In this document: in pieces, positions 1 to 7,215 of the stretch
How the letters are laid out: the number at the start of each line of letters is the position of its first letter
Position numbering within the stretch: the stretch's first letter is position 1
Source of the DNA: Imperialibacter sp040222385
GTDB taxonomy: Bacteria > Bacteroidota > Bacteroidia > Cytophagales > Cyclobacteriaceae
Reading direction: 5' to 3'
Length of the DNA: 64,000 nucleotides
NCBI RefSeq assembly: GCF_040222385.1
Contig: NZ_JAVKDF010000023.1
Coordinates: 248,001 to 312,000, forward strand
Position numbers and translations under genes: made by a program
The notes under the pieces: generated by a model
What the model was told of the DNA's origin: nothing
Seen by the model: the letters and a program-made list of their open reading frames with translations, nothing else
The model's database searches: none

Positions 1-267
1 TATCTGCCCTCAGCCTTCACCCCTAATGGAGACGGCCTGAATGAGGAGTTTGGTGTGAAAGGACCCGAGGTGACTAATTTTAGCTTTAGAATTTACAATC
101 GATGGGGAGAGCTGGTGTTTTACACAACTGAGCAACCCAAAGGGTGGAATGGCGTATTCAAAGGAGCCCGGGCACCGCAGGGAACATACAGGTATTATGT
201 GGAAGGAACGGATGCCGGAGGCAGAGTGATCAAAAAAAGCGGTAATTTTGTTCTGCTAAAAAACTAA
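1..267 (+). CDS. C-terminal end of a T9SS type B cargo protein (partial)
   Basis: The reading frame is open from the first base and ends at a stop at 265-267, so only the last 88 residues are visible. They begin LPSAFTPNGDGLNEEF, continue with IYNRWGELVF and end in GNFVLLKN. This is the pattern of the gliding-motility-associated C-terminal (CHU_C, type B) sorting domain, which sends large secreted or surface proteins through the type IX secretion system of Bacteroidota. The cargo part lies outside the window, so its function cannot be told. The ybaB gene follows after 11 bases on the same strand. Confidence 0.9.
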   Translation, partial: YLPSAFTPNGDGLNEEFGVKGPEVTNFSFRIYNRWGELVFYTTEQPKGWNGVFKGARAPQGTYRYYVEGTDAGGRVIKKSGNFVLLKN

Positions 268-278
268 ACGAAGAGCGT

Positions 279-611
279 ATGTTTGATATGATGAAAATGA
301 TGGGTAAGGTGAAAGAGGTGCAGGACAAGATGAAAGTTGCCCAGGAAAACCTTGCACTGATTGAGGTAGAAGGTGAATCAGGCGCTGGCATGGTGAAAGC
401 TGTTGTTAATGGAAAGAAGAAGCTTGTAAGCCTTGATATCGATCCATCACTTCTCAATGACAAAGACAAAGAGATGCTTCAGGACCTGGTGATAGCGGCA
501 GTAAACATGGCCACAGAAAAGGCTGAAGAAAAAGCCAAAGAGGAAATAAAGAAGAGCACAGAGGGAGTACTACCCAACATTCCGGGGTTCGACTTTGGCA
601 GCATGGTATGA
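279..611 (+). CDS. YbaB/EbfC family nucleoid-associated protein
   Basis: A 110-residue protein with the YbaB/EbfC pattern: an amphipathic N-terminal helix starting MFDMMKMMGKVKEVQDKM, a middle beta strand part (VNGKKKLVSLDIDPSLL) and a C-terminal helix rich in Ala, Glu and Lys. The family forms dimers that bind DNA without strict sequence specificity and coat the nucleoid; in many bacteria it is encoded beside dnaX and recR, which is not the case here. The gene lies 11 bases after the T9SS cargo gene and its stop overlaps the next start as ATGA, so it is probably co-transcribed with the glycosyltransferase. Confidence 0.92.
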   Translation: MFDMMKMMGKVKEVQDKMKVAQENLALIEVEGESGAGMVKAVVNGKKKLVSLDIDPSLLNDKDKEMLQDLVIAAVNMATEKAEEKAKEEIKKSTEGVLPNIPGFDFGSMV

Positions 612-1621
612 GCCCAAAGGTCGCTGTAGCCATTCTCAACTTCAACGGCAAAGACTATCTTGACCGTTTTATGCCCTCGGTCATTGATTTTTCGCCTGAA
701 GCAGACATTTGGGTGATAGACAATGCCTCAACTGATGGTTCTATAGATTTTTTGAAGAAAAACTTTCTTGATGTAAAAATTATTACCCTTGAAGTGAACC
801 TGGGCTATGCCGGTGGCTATCAGGCCGGGCTGGCCCAGATAGACGCCGACTACTATGTTTTGCTCAATTCAGATGTGGAAGTAACGGAGGGCTGGCTTCA
901 GCCAATGATTTCCCTTCTCGAAGCAGACAAAGCGATTGCGGCCTGCCAGCCCAAAATTCTTTCATGGCACTTGAGGGACACCTTTGAGTATGCCGGTGCG
1001 GCTGGTGGCTTCATCGACGTGCTTGGCTACCCGTTTTGCCGGGGGCGGGTGTTCGAAACCCTTGAAAAAGACAACGGACAGTACAACGATCAGCTTGAAG
1101 TTTTTTGGGCTACCGGAGCTTGTTTGTTTATCCGGTCTACTGCTTTTAACGAAGCAGGCGGGCTAGATGCCACCTTTTTTGCTCATATGGAGGAAATTGA
1201 CCTTTGCTGGCGTCTGAAGATGGCTGGCTACAGGGTCTGTTACCAGGGCGAGTCGGTCGTGTATCATGTTGGTGGAGGCACGCTCGACAGCTCAAATGCC
1301 TATAAAACCTATCTCAATTTTAGAAACAGCATTGTTTTATTATTGAAAAACGACCTTTCCAGATCCTTGTGGTGGAAAATACCCTTGCGGTTCAGTATTG
1401 ACTTTTTGATTTTGCTCAGGTTTTTGGTGTCGGGCAAAGCGGATCATGCAAAGGCTGTTTCAAAGGCCCATGTATTTATTGTAAGAAATTTTTCGAAGTA
1501 CAGATCGATTCAGCCAAAGAAAGCTTTGAAATCGCTGACAGGCACTTATAAGGGAATTGCGCCTCTTGCGTACTTAACCGGGAAGAAAGGCTACGGAAAC
1601 CTGCAACACAGAATTCAATAA
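608..1621 (+). CDS. GT2 family glycosyltransferase (rhamnosyltransferase-like)
   Basis: A 337-residue protein with a GT-A fold N-terminus: strand VAVAILNFNG (5-14), nucleotide-binding VIDNASTDGS (36-45), NLGYAGGYQAG (64-74) and the metal-binding LLNSDVEV (85-92). ATGACLF and the HMEEIDLCWRLK stretch are typical of the WbbL/rhamnosyltransferase branch. It should transfer a sugar from a nucleotide donor to a cell-surface glycan on the cytoplasmic side of the membrane; the hydrophobic segment near 240-275 may attach it there. The start overlaps the ybaB stop by four bases (ATGA), supporting translational coupling. Donor and acceptor cannot be inferred. Confidence 0.9.
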   Translation: MSPKVAVAILNFNGKDYLDRFMPSVIDFSPEADIWVIDNASTDGSIDFLKKNFLDVKIITLEVNLGYAGGYQAGLAQIDADYYVLLNSDVEVTEGWLQPMISLLEADKAIAACQPKILSWHLRDTFEYAGAAGGFIDVLGYPFCRGRVFETLEKDNGQYNDQLEVFWATGACLFIRSTAFNEAGGLDATFFAHMEEIDLCWRLKMAGYRVCYQGESVVYHVGGGTLDSSNAYKTYLNFRNSIVLLLKNDLSRSLWWKIPLRFSIDFLILLRFLVSGKADHAKAVSKAHVFIVRNFSKYRSIQPKKALKSLTGTYKGIAPLAYLTGKKGYGNLQHRIQ

Positions 1622-1830
1622 TACCAAAGTATATTGTCACGTCTTCTGAACCAACGCCTGAACTGCATGATAAATGCCAACGTCAGGTAAACGATCAAAG
1701 GTGATCCGAAAGTTAAGAACGACGAATAAATAAAAAACAGCCTGATACTAGTAGTAGGGATTTTTAGGTAATCGCCTAGCCTGTTACAGACCCCAAATGC
1801 GTATTTTTCAAGAAACTGTATCATGAACAC
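1615..1830 (-). CDS. PspC domain protein, small stand-alone form
   Basis: A 71-residue protein consisting almost entirely of a PspC domain: LEKYAFGVCNRLGDYL, then a hydrophobic segment at about 27-53, then a basic tail (FRRWFRRR). In Enterobacteria PspC is a membrane partner of the phage-shock response; in Bacteroidota single-domain versions of unknown role are common. The gene converges on the glycosyltransferase and overlaps its 3' end by 7 bases. There is no pspA, pspB or pspF nearby, so a classical phage-shock role is not supported by context. Confidence 0.82.
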   Translation of the reverse strand: MFMIQFLEKYAFGVCNRLGDYLKIPTTSIRLFFIYSSFLTFGSPLIVYLTLAFIMQFRRWFRRRDNILWYY

Positions 1831-1978
1831 CGACTTTTAGCATCGCAAAGTTAATAACAAAAGTCGTATATTGTTCTAACGGTTGAATAAAGCAAAATTA
1901 TTTTCCGTATAATTGCAATAGAACCATTATAACAATAGTTTTACGTCGGAATTCATAATCATTCAAAACATTATTCAA

Positions 1979-3742
1979 ATGAAAAAAACGAGACTTGCTT
2001 TCGGCATATTGTTTGGATCACTCCTGATGTCAGGTTGTGCGCTAAACAAGATGATAAAACTTGCCAATGACCAGCAGTTGGAAGTGACCCCGAATCCTTT
2101 AGAGCTTCATGCTGACAAAGTGGAATTTGAAATGTCCGCTATACTTCCTCCTAAAATGCTCCCAGGCGGTACTTCTTACAGCCTAAAAACCTTCTATCAG
2201 TATGGAACCAACGAAGCCGAGCTAGGCACAGTTGAATTCAAAGCAGGTGATTTTCCTAACAGCAGTTCTACAACATCCAGAAAAAGCCAAACATTCTCAT
2301 TTGCCTATGACCCGGCAATGGCGAAGGGTGATGTAATGATCCAGGGTGTTGCTGCCAAAGGAGCAAAAAACAAGACTACTGAAAAAATGAAAGTAGCTGA
2401 AGGTGTCATCACCACATCTTTGATGGTAGAAGACATTGTAGCAGCTTCTTATGCTGACCACGGATACAACGACAAAGAAGAATTGGAACCAACAAACGTT
2501 GAATTCTTTTTTGAACAAGGTCGTTCAGTTCTTAGGACTTCTGAGAAAAACAGTGACCGTGGTAAAGATTTCACTGCGTTCGTTGCCGATAGGAACGTAA
2601 CCCGCACTGTAACTATCACTGGTACTCACTCACCTGAAGGTACTGAAACAATCAACTCTGATCTATCTCAGGATCGTGCTGAAGCGATCGAGAAGTGGTA
2701 CAGAGACATGATGGCCAAGTATGACTACAAAAGTATGGCTGACGAGATCAAATTCGTTTTGAAGCCAGTAGTTCAGGACTGGACACAATTCAAAACCATG
2801 CTGAATGGCTTTGACGGTGTAAGCTCTGATGAAAAAACTGCCATGCTTGCTGTGGTAAATGGAACAGGTACTTTTGAAGAAAAAGAAAAGGCACTACAGA
2901 AGCTTTCAGGTTACAAGAAAGTATTTGACAAAATCTACCCAGTATTGCGTACTGCAAAAACTGAAGTCTTGACTGTTAAAGTTAAGCGCCCTAATCCTGA
3001 AATTGCTGTTCTGGCCAAGCAAATTGGTGAAGGCGGAATTTCTGCTGATTCACTTTCAAATGCAGAATTGCTTTTTGGCGCAACACTTACTCCATCACTT
3101 ACTGAGAAAGAAGCTATCTACAAAGCTGCTATTAAGAAGCAGGATACTTGGGTAGCGCACAACAATCTTGGTGCTGTTTATCTTCAAATGGCTGCAGCAG
3201 CCAGCGGCGCTGACGTGAAGAAGAATGTTGACCTGGCGCTTACTCAGTTGGAAATAGCTAATAAGCAAAAGGCGAACACTCCAGAGGTATTGGTAAACAT
3301 GGCAACAGTATATATGCTTCAGGGTGACAACACTAAAGCGTATGATGTAGCAGGAACTGTTTCTGGAGCTACAGGTGATGCTTTGAGAAAGCTTAATACT
3401 TTGAAAGGAACTCTTGAGGTAAAAACTGCTCAGTATGACAAGGCATTGATGTCTTTCGCTGGCGCTGACAATTCCGCCGAGGTGTCTTTCAACAGAGGTC
3501 TTGCTTTGGTTCTTAAGAAAGAATTCTCAAATGCTAAGACGGCATTCAAAGACGCTACTGATAAGGATAGCTCTTATGCGAAAGCGTTCTATGGCCTTGC
3601 GATTGTAGGTGCCCGTACTTCAAATGCCACAGAAGTAACAAACGGCCTGAAATCAGCGATTGCTGAAGACTCTTCGCTGAAAGAAAAAGCACTTACAGAT
3701 CTTGAATTTAGGAACTACGCAGACGCCGTTAGATCCCTTTAA
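1979..3742 (+). CDS. OmpA-like lipoprotein with C-terminal TPR region
   Basis: A 587-residue lipoprotein. The N-terminus has a signal peptide with lipobox LMSGC (Cys20). Residues of about 170-290 resemble an OmpA-like peptidoglycan-binding domain: VEFFFEQGRSVLR is the strand that opens it, and LSQDRAEAIEKWY matches the usual helix. Residues of about 380-580 are Ala-rich helical repeats that read as TPRs (AHNNLGAVYLQMA, PEVLVNMATVYMLQGD, SFNRGLALVLKKEF). It probably sits in the outer membrane facing the periplasm and links it to the cell wall, with the TPRs as a protein-binding part. It has its own upstream region and ends at a strong terminator. Confidence 0.75.
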   Translation: MKKTRLAFGILFGSLLMSGCALNKMIKLANDQQLEVTPNPLELHADKVEFEMSAILPPKMLPGGTSYSLKTFYQYGTNEAELGTVEFKAGDFPNSSSTTSRKSQTFSFAYDPAMAKGDVMIQGVAAKGAKNKTTEKMKVAEGVITTSLMVEDIVAASYADHGYNDKEELEPTNVEFFFEQGRSVLRTSEKNSDRGKDFTAFVADRNVTRTVTITGTHSPEGTETINSDLSQDRAEAIEKWYRDMMAKYDYKSMADEIKFVLKPVVQDWTQFKTMLNGFDGVSSDEKTAMLAVVNGTGTFEEKEKALQKLSGYKKVFDKIYPVLRTAKTEVLTVKVKRPNPEIAVLAKQIGEGGISADSLSNAELLFGATLTPSLTEKEAIYKAAIKKQDTWVAHNNLGAVYLQMAAAASGADVKKNVDLALTQLEIANKQKANTPEVLVNMATVYMLQGDNTKAYDVAGTVSGATGDALRKLNTLKGTLEVKTAQYDKALMSFAGADNSAEVSFNRGLALVLKKEFSNAKTAFKDATDKDSSYAKAFYGLAIVGARTSNATEVTNGLKSAIAEDSSLKEKALTDLEFRNYADAVRSL

Positions 3743-3767
3743 TTCACAGAAAGATTTGAATTCTATT

Positions 3768-3804
3768 AAATGAGAAAAGCCCCATTCCGGGGCTTTTCTC
3801 ATTT
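3768..3804. terminator. Bidirectional intrinsic terminator
   Basis: A perfect 16-base inverted repeat (AAATGAGAAAAGCCCC and its complement) around a 5-base loop. The stem has a GC-rich foot and A/T tracts on both sides. It lies between the converging OmpA/TPR gene and SET-domain gene, so it can end transcription from either side. Confidence 0.9.
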
Positions 3805-3832
3805 AATTCTGGTAGTACACGAGCTGAAAGGT

Positions 3833-4438
3833 TTATCTAGCCTTTACAGTCTCCTTTTCGAGTTTTAAGGAATAGACCGACAGGTAGTTGGCAGGGTTGC
3901 TAAAGTAACTCTCCAACTGCTCAACGGTTTCCTCCTCCATTAATGGCATCAGCGGTTGCTGCACTTGTTTTAATTTTGCTAAGGACTGTTTCAGCGTTTC
4001 ATCCCACTTTGGGTAGTAGGCGTCAAAGTCATCGGCACTAACCGATCCACGGCAACCCGGCTTGTCACACAACAGGCTGATTCTCTCTGTCATGTTAAAA
4101 ATACCGTATTCATCGGTGATCTGTTCACCGGGAAAAATATCCCGGATTGCAATTTCAAAACCATAACCAGTGCTCATCGTGTTGCATTGGCAACAGTGAT
4201 TTACATACTTGGCAAGGTCCCAGCTCACCACCCTAACGCCACGCTGATCTATGTAAGAATATCTTTCGATCTTCTCTTGAAGTAGCGGGACACATTTTTC
4301 GAATGCTTCGGGGGTGATTTCAAGTTCCAGACTATCCCTGATGTACGTAATTGAACCTTCTGGGATAAATTCTGTGGCAAATACACCGTAGCCTACGGTG
4401 TCATTTACCAGTCGGAGTTCAGTGTGAGGATGAATCAT
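3833..4438 (-). CDS. SET domain protein
   Basis: A 201-residue protein with a compact SET fold: VGYGVFATEFIPEGS near residues 16-30, the cofactor/active-site knot motif KYVNHCCQCNT (about 78-88) and PGEQITDEYG (about 103-112), where the Tyr is the expected catalytic residue. A short cysteine-containing segment (LLCDKPGCRG) follows as in post-SET regions. SET proteins are lysine methyltransferases; in bacteria the substrates are mostly unknown. The gene follows pth on the same strand after 57 bases and may be the last member of that transcript. The substrate cannot be inferred. Confidence 0.85.
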   Translation of the reverse strand: MIHPHTELRLVNDTVGYGVFATEFIPEGSITYIRDSLELEITPEAFEKCVPLLQEKIERYSYIDQRGVRVVSWDLAKYVNHCCQCNTMSTGYGFEIAIRDIFPGEQITDEYGIFNMTERISLLCDKPGCRGSVSADDFDAYYPKWDETLKQSLAKLKQVQQPLMPLMEEETVEQLESYFSNPANYLSVYSLKLEKETVKAR

Positions 4439-4495
4439 ACCTAATTCATAACACTATAATTTTATGCAAAGAAATATAAAGTTTTGGATAGTCAA

Positions 4496-5056
4496 TTATT
4501 CATTGAAAAAATTCATAGTTCTTTCGATTCCTATTGCTGCAAATGAGAGGATCATATCGATGGATTTGTCCATTCTTTCAGGCAGGAGGGTCATTTCTTC
4601 CTTAGAAAAATTATTTAAAACATACTCCACCTGATGGCCCTTTGAGTAGTTGTCGCCAATGCCAAAACGAAGTCTTGCGTAGTCCTGGCCGCCAAGTGTT
4701 GCTTCAATGCTTTTGAGTCCATTATGACCGGCGCTTGAGCCTTTGGGCTTCATCCGTAACTTGCCAAAGGGGAGGGCGATATCATCGGTGATAACAAGGA
4801 TGTTTTCTCTGGGAACTTTCAATTGCTGCATCCAATAAGCTACTGCCTTGCCGCTGAGGTTCATGTAGGTGGTGGGCTTAATGAGGTGCAGGGTTCGGCC
4901 CTTGTGTTTGATTTCAGCTGTGTAGGCTTGCTTATTGAAGGTGAAGCTGGCAGACTCTGCCTGAGCAAGCCGGTCCAATACCAGAAAGCCGATATTGTGC
5001 CGTGTAAGCTCGTATTCAGGCCCGATGTTGCCTAGTCCTGCTATTAGGTATTTCAT
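4496..5056 (-). CDS. pth: Peptidyl-tRNA hydrolase
   Basis: A 186-residue protein that frees tRNA from peptidyl-tRNA dropped by the ribosome, recycling both. The bacterial Pth signature is complete: LIAGLGNIGPEYELTRHN with Asn10 and the catalytic His20, PTTYMNLSG (61-69), ITDDIALPFG (89-98) and GSSAGHNGLKS (107-117). Length fits the family (about 190). It lies downstream of rplY on the same strand, an arrangement common in bacteria (L25/ctc next to pth), although a hairpin terminator sits between the two here. Confidence 0.97.
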   Translation of the reverse strand: MKYLIAGLGNIGPEYELTRHNIGFLVLDRLAQAESASFTFNKQAYTAEIKHKGRTLHLIKPTTYMNLSGKAVAYWMQQLKVPRENILVITDDIALPFGKLRMKPKGSSAGHNGLKSIEATLGGQDYARLRFGIGDNYSKGHQVEYVLNNFSKEEMTLLPERMDKSIDMILSFAAIGIERTMNFFNE

Positions 5057-5090
5057 TGCGTTAATCTTTTGTCTGCTGCCTCCAAAATAG

Positions 5091-5118
5091 AAAATCCCGC
5101 CTTAACAGGCAGGATTTT
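5091..5118 (-). terminator. Terminator after rplY
   Basis: On the minus strand an 11-base stem with one mismatch (AAAATCCTGCC / GGCGGGATTTT) closes a 6-base loop and is followed by a T-rich stretch. It lies between the rplY stop and the pth start. Read-through into pth is likely because no clear promoter is seen between them. Confidence 0.7.
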
Positions 5119-5143
5119 CATATTGACGGCATTAGAATCTTTT

Positions 5144-5734
5144 TTATACTTCTTCCTCTTCCTCTTCTCCATCAGCGCCTTTGCCTTTAAGAGCTCTTGG
5201 AACTTCAACTGATGCGATAGAAACCAGAGGACTATTCAAGATGTTGTATTTAGCTTCTCCAAGCTCTCCTACTTTAACTGTTTTGCCGAGTTCCAGCTTG
5301 CTGATGTCTACTTCAATGAACTCCGGCATTTCGGACGGAAGTGCTTTTACAGTGAGCTTACGCATCTTAGAAACCAACTTACCACCCTTTTGAACTCCAG
5401 GGGCTACGCCCAGGAACTTAACAGGAATGTCAAGCTTTACTGGTGAGTTTTCATTTAATTCAAGGAAGTCAGCATGCAGAATCATCTCGTTTACCGGATG
5501 GAACTGAATGTCTTGCAAGATCGCCTTAAACTCTTGTCCCTCAACATTCAGATGAACAAAAGCCGCATTTGGTGTGTAAACAAGGTCTCTGAAAAGAATC
5601 ATCGGCGCATGGAAATGCACTTGACTTTTTCCTCCATAGATGACACATGGAACACTGCCCGCAGCACGAAGATCTTTGGACTCCTTTTTACCGAGATTTG
5701 CTCTTTTAAACCCTATAATCTCTACTGTTTTCAT
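5144..5734 (-). CDS. rplY: 50S ribosomal protein L25, long CTC form
   Basis: A 196-residue protein. The N-terminal part (about 1-90) is the 5S-rRNA-binding L25 domain (IGFKRANLGKKESKDLRAAG, CVIYGG), and the C-terminal part (about 95-180) is the beta-barrel found in the CTC/TL5 type. The end is an acidic tail (GADGEEEEEEV), common in this family in Bacteroidota. It binds 5S rRNA in the central protuberance of the large subunit. It starts 11 bases after the prs stop, so prs and rplY are very probably one transcript, the usual pairing. Confidence 0.95.
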   Translation of the reverse strand: MKTVEIIGFKRANLGKKESKDLRAAGSVPCVIYGGKSQVHFHAPMILFRDLVYTPNAAFVHLNVEGQEFKAILQDIQFHPVNEMILHADFLELNENSPVKLDIPVKFLGVAPGVQKGGKLVSKMRKLTVKALPSEMPEFIEVDISKLELGKTVKVGELGEAKYNILNSPLVSIASVEVPRALKGKGADGEEEEEEV

Positions 5735-5745
5735 AATGATGTATA

Positions 5746-6690
5746 TTAATTATTTATAAATAGCGAACTAATGGAGCCGTGGCTGTGAATATTATTGATA
5801 GCCTTGGCGAAAAGGTCTGAAACGGTAAGCACCTTTATTTTTGATGACTGCTGTTTAAGGGGCAGGGTGTCCGTCACAACAAGTTCTTCGAGCACGGAGC
5901 TGTTGATATTGGCGTAAGCATTGCCGGATAACACCGGATGTGTGCATATTGCTCTTACAGTTCTTGCTCCCTTCTCCTTAATAAGCTGCGCTGCCCTGCA
6001 AAGTGTACCGCCGGTGTCAATAAGGTCATCGATAAGCACCACGTCTCTGTCAGTCACATCTCCAATCACCTGCATTGAGGCAATTTCGTTGGCACGCTTG
6101 CGGTGTTTGTCGCAGATAACCATATCGGCTGAGAAATGCTTTGCGAACGTCCGTGTTCTTGCTACGCCTCCAACATCAGGAGAAGCAAACGTCAGTGCAT
6201 CAAGATTGAGTGATTGAAGGTACGGGACAAAAATAGCCGTTCCATCAAGGTGATCAACCGGAATATCAAAAAAGCCCTGAATCTGACCGGCATGCAAGTC
6301 CATAGCCATCAGGCGGTCAGCACCTGCCGATTGCATTACATTGGCTACTAATTTTGCTGCAATGGAAACTCTTGGCCTGTCCTTTCTGTCCTGGCGTGCG
6401 TAACCGAAGTAGGGCACCACGATTGTGACATACTTGGCGCTGGCTCTTCTTGCCGCATCTATCATGAGCAGAAGCTCCATCAGGTTGTCGGCGGGTGGGC
6501 AGGTAGATTGGATCAGAAAAACGTCACAGCCTCTGATCGACTCGTTGAAGCTGTAGGAAAGTTCACCATCACTGAAGCGCTGAGAAGAGTAATTCCCAAG
6601 AGGTTTTCCATAGGCCTCAGCAATTTTCTTCGCCAAGTCTAACGATCCCGTTCCAGGAAAGATCTTTACAGATGATTCAATTGGTTCCAT
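5746..6690 (-). CDS. prs: Ribose-phosphate pyrophosphokinase
   Basis: A 314-residue enzyme that makes PRPP from ribose 5-phosphate and ATP, the precursor for purines, pyrimidines, His, Trp and NAD. Visible signatures are FPGTGSLDLAKKIAEAYG near the start, the flexible ATP loop YARQDRKDRPRVSI, and the PRPP loop VVLIDDLIDTGGTL. The frame stays open for 49 more codons upstream, but those codons run through tRNA-Gln, so the ATG at 6688-6690 (protein starts MEPIESS) is the real start. Transcription may begin at the tRNA promoter. The purine gene purL lies about 8 kb away on the same strand. Confidence 0.96.
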   Translation of the reverse strand: MEPIESSVKIFPGTGSLDLAKKIAEAYGKPLGNYSSQRFSDGELSYSFNESIRGCDVFLIQSTCPPADNLMELLLMIDAARRASAKYVTIVVPYFGYARQDRKDRPRVSIAAKLVANVMQSAGADRLMAMDLHAGQIQGFFDIPVDHLDGTAIFVPYLQSLNLDALTFASPDVGGVARTRTFAKHFSADMVICDKHRKRANEIASMQVIGDVTDRDVVLIDDLIDTGGTLCRAAQLIKEKGARTVRAICTHPVLSGNAYANINSSVLEELVVTDTLPLKQQSSKIKVLTVSDLFAKAINNIHSHGSISSLFINN

Positions 6691-6718
6691 CAAAATAGAG
6701 CACTCCAGAAAGTAAGAA

Positions 6719-6736
6719 TCCCGGCTTTCACCGGGA
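6719..6736 (-). terminator. Hairpin between tRNA-Gln and prs
   Basis: On the minus strand a 6-base GC stem (TCCCGG/CCGGGA, loop of 6) lies 10 bases after the tRNA 3' end and 28 bases before the prs start. It lacks a good T-tract, so it may be a tRNA processing or attenuation structure rather than a full terminator. Confidence 0.45.
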
Positions 6737-6746
6737 CTTTTGAAAG

Positions 6747-6817
6747 TTGACCGACAAGGATTCGAACCTTGACAAACAGAACCAAAATCTGTTGTGCTAC
6801 CGTTACACCATCGGTCA
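6747..6817 (-). tRNA. tRNA-Gln (anticodon UUG)
   Basis: A complete 71-base cloverleaf on the minus strand: acceptor TGACCGA/TCGGTCA, D arm GTGTAACGGTAGCAC, anticodon stem ACAGA/TCTGT around loop TTTTGGT (anticodon TTG), variable TTGT, T arm CAAGG-TTCGAAT-CCTTG. The 3' CCA is not encoded. The weak U1-A72 pair is typical of tRNA-Gln. The base after the acceptor stem is A. Confidence 0.95.
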
Positions 6818-7215
6818 ATCCGATTTTGGAGGTACAAAAGTAGAAACTATCTTTTGGTTTACAATAGCAGGTAATAAAAATATTGCACGAAAGTCAGTAA
6901 CACTTTGTCTTTTTTGTCTGAAAGTGCCAAACACAAGAGCAGGCTGACCGAACGGGCAGTGCTACCCCGCATTGTTATTCACTCTGCCGCCGTCTCCATC
7001 ATCGGAGAGCGGTCATACATTTTATGCCAGCATAACTTGTTGCCACAGGGAGTTTTGTAAGGGTCACTCTGCCAAATTCACCGGCTGGAGTACTTACTTT
7101 TAGGTATTTTCTAGCACCTAATGGATTGAAATTGATTTAGTTACAATAATAATGTACCTTACAATAAGGTTAGCCAGCTCAGGAGCATTTTTTTACCATC
7201 AAAACAATACTAATC
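6818..7215. other. Intergenic region of about 400 bases
   Basis: Holds the tRNA-Gln promoter at its left end and the upstream region of the lipoprotein gene at its right end. Apart from these I see no convincing ORF, repeat or structured RNA; the open frame over 6747-6947 is a by-product of the tRNA. Confidence 0.6.
6835..6865 (-). promoter_or_regulatory. Bacteroidota-type promoter of tRNA-Gln
   Basis: On the minus strand ATTG, 19 bases, TACTTTTG. The second element matches the Bacteroidota -7 consensus TAnnTTTG exactly; the first matches the -33 TTTG in three of four bases. The distance to the tRNA 5' end (18 bases) fits a short leader. Confidence 0.65.

Noticed and set aside
6691..6837. 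Open frame extending prs upstream by 49 codons
   Set aside because: It runs through tRNA-Gln; the peptide WCNGSTTDFGSVCQGSNPC is the usual translation of a tRNA gene. The prs start is the ATG at 6688-6690.
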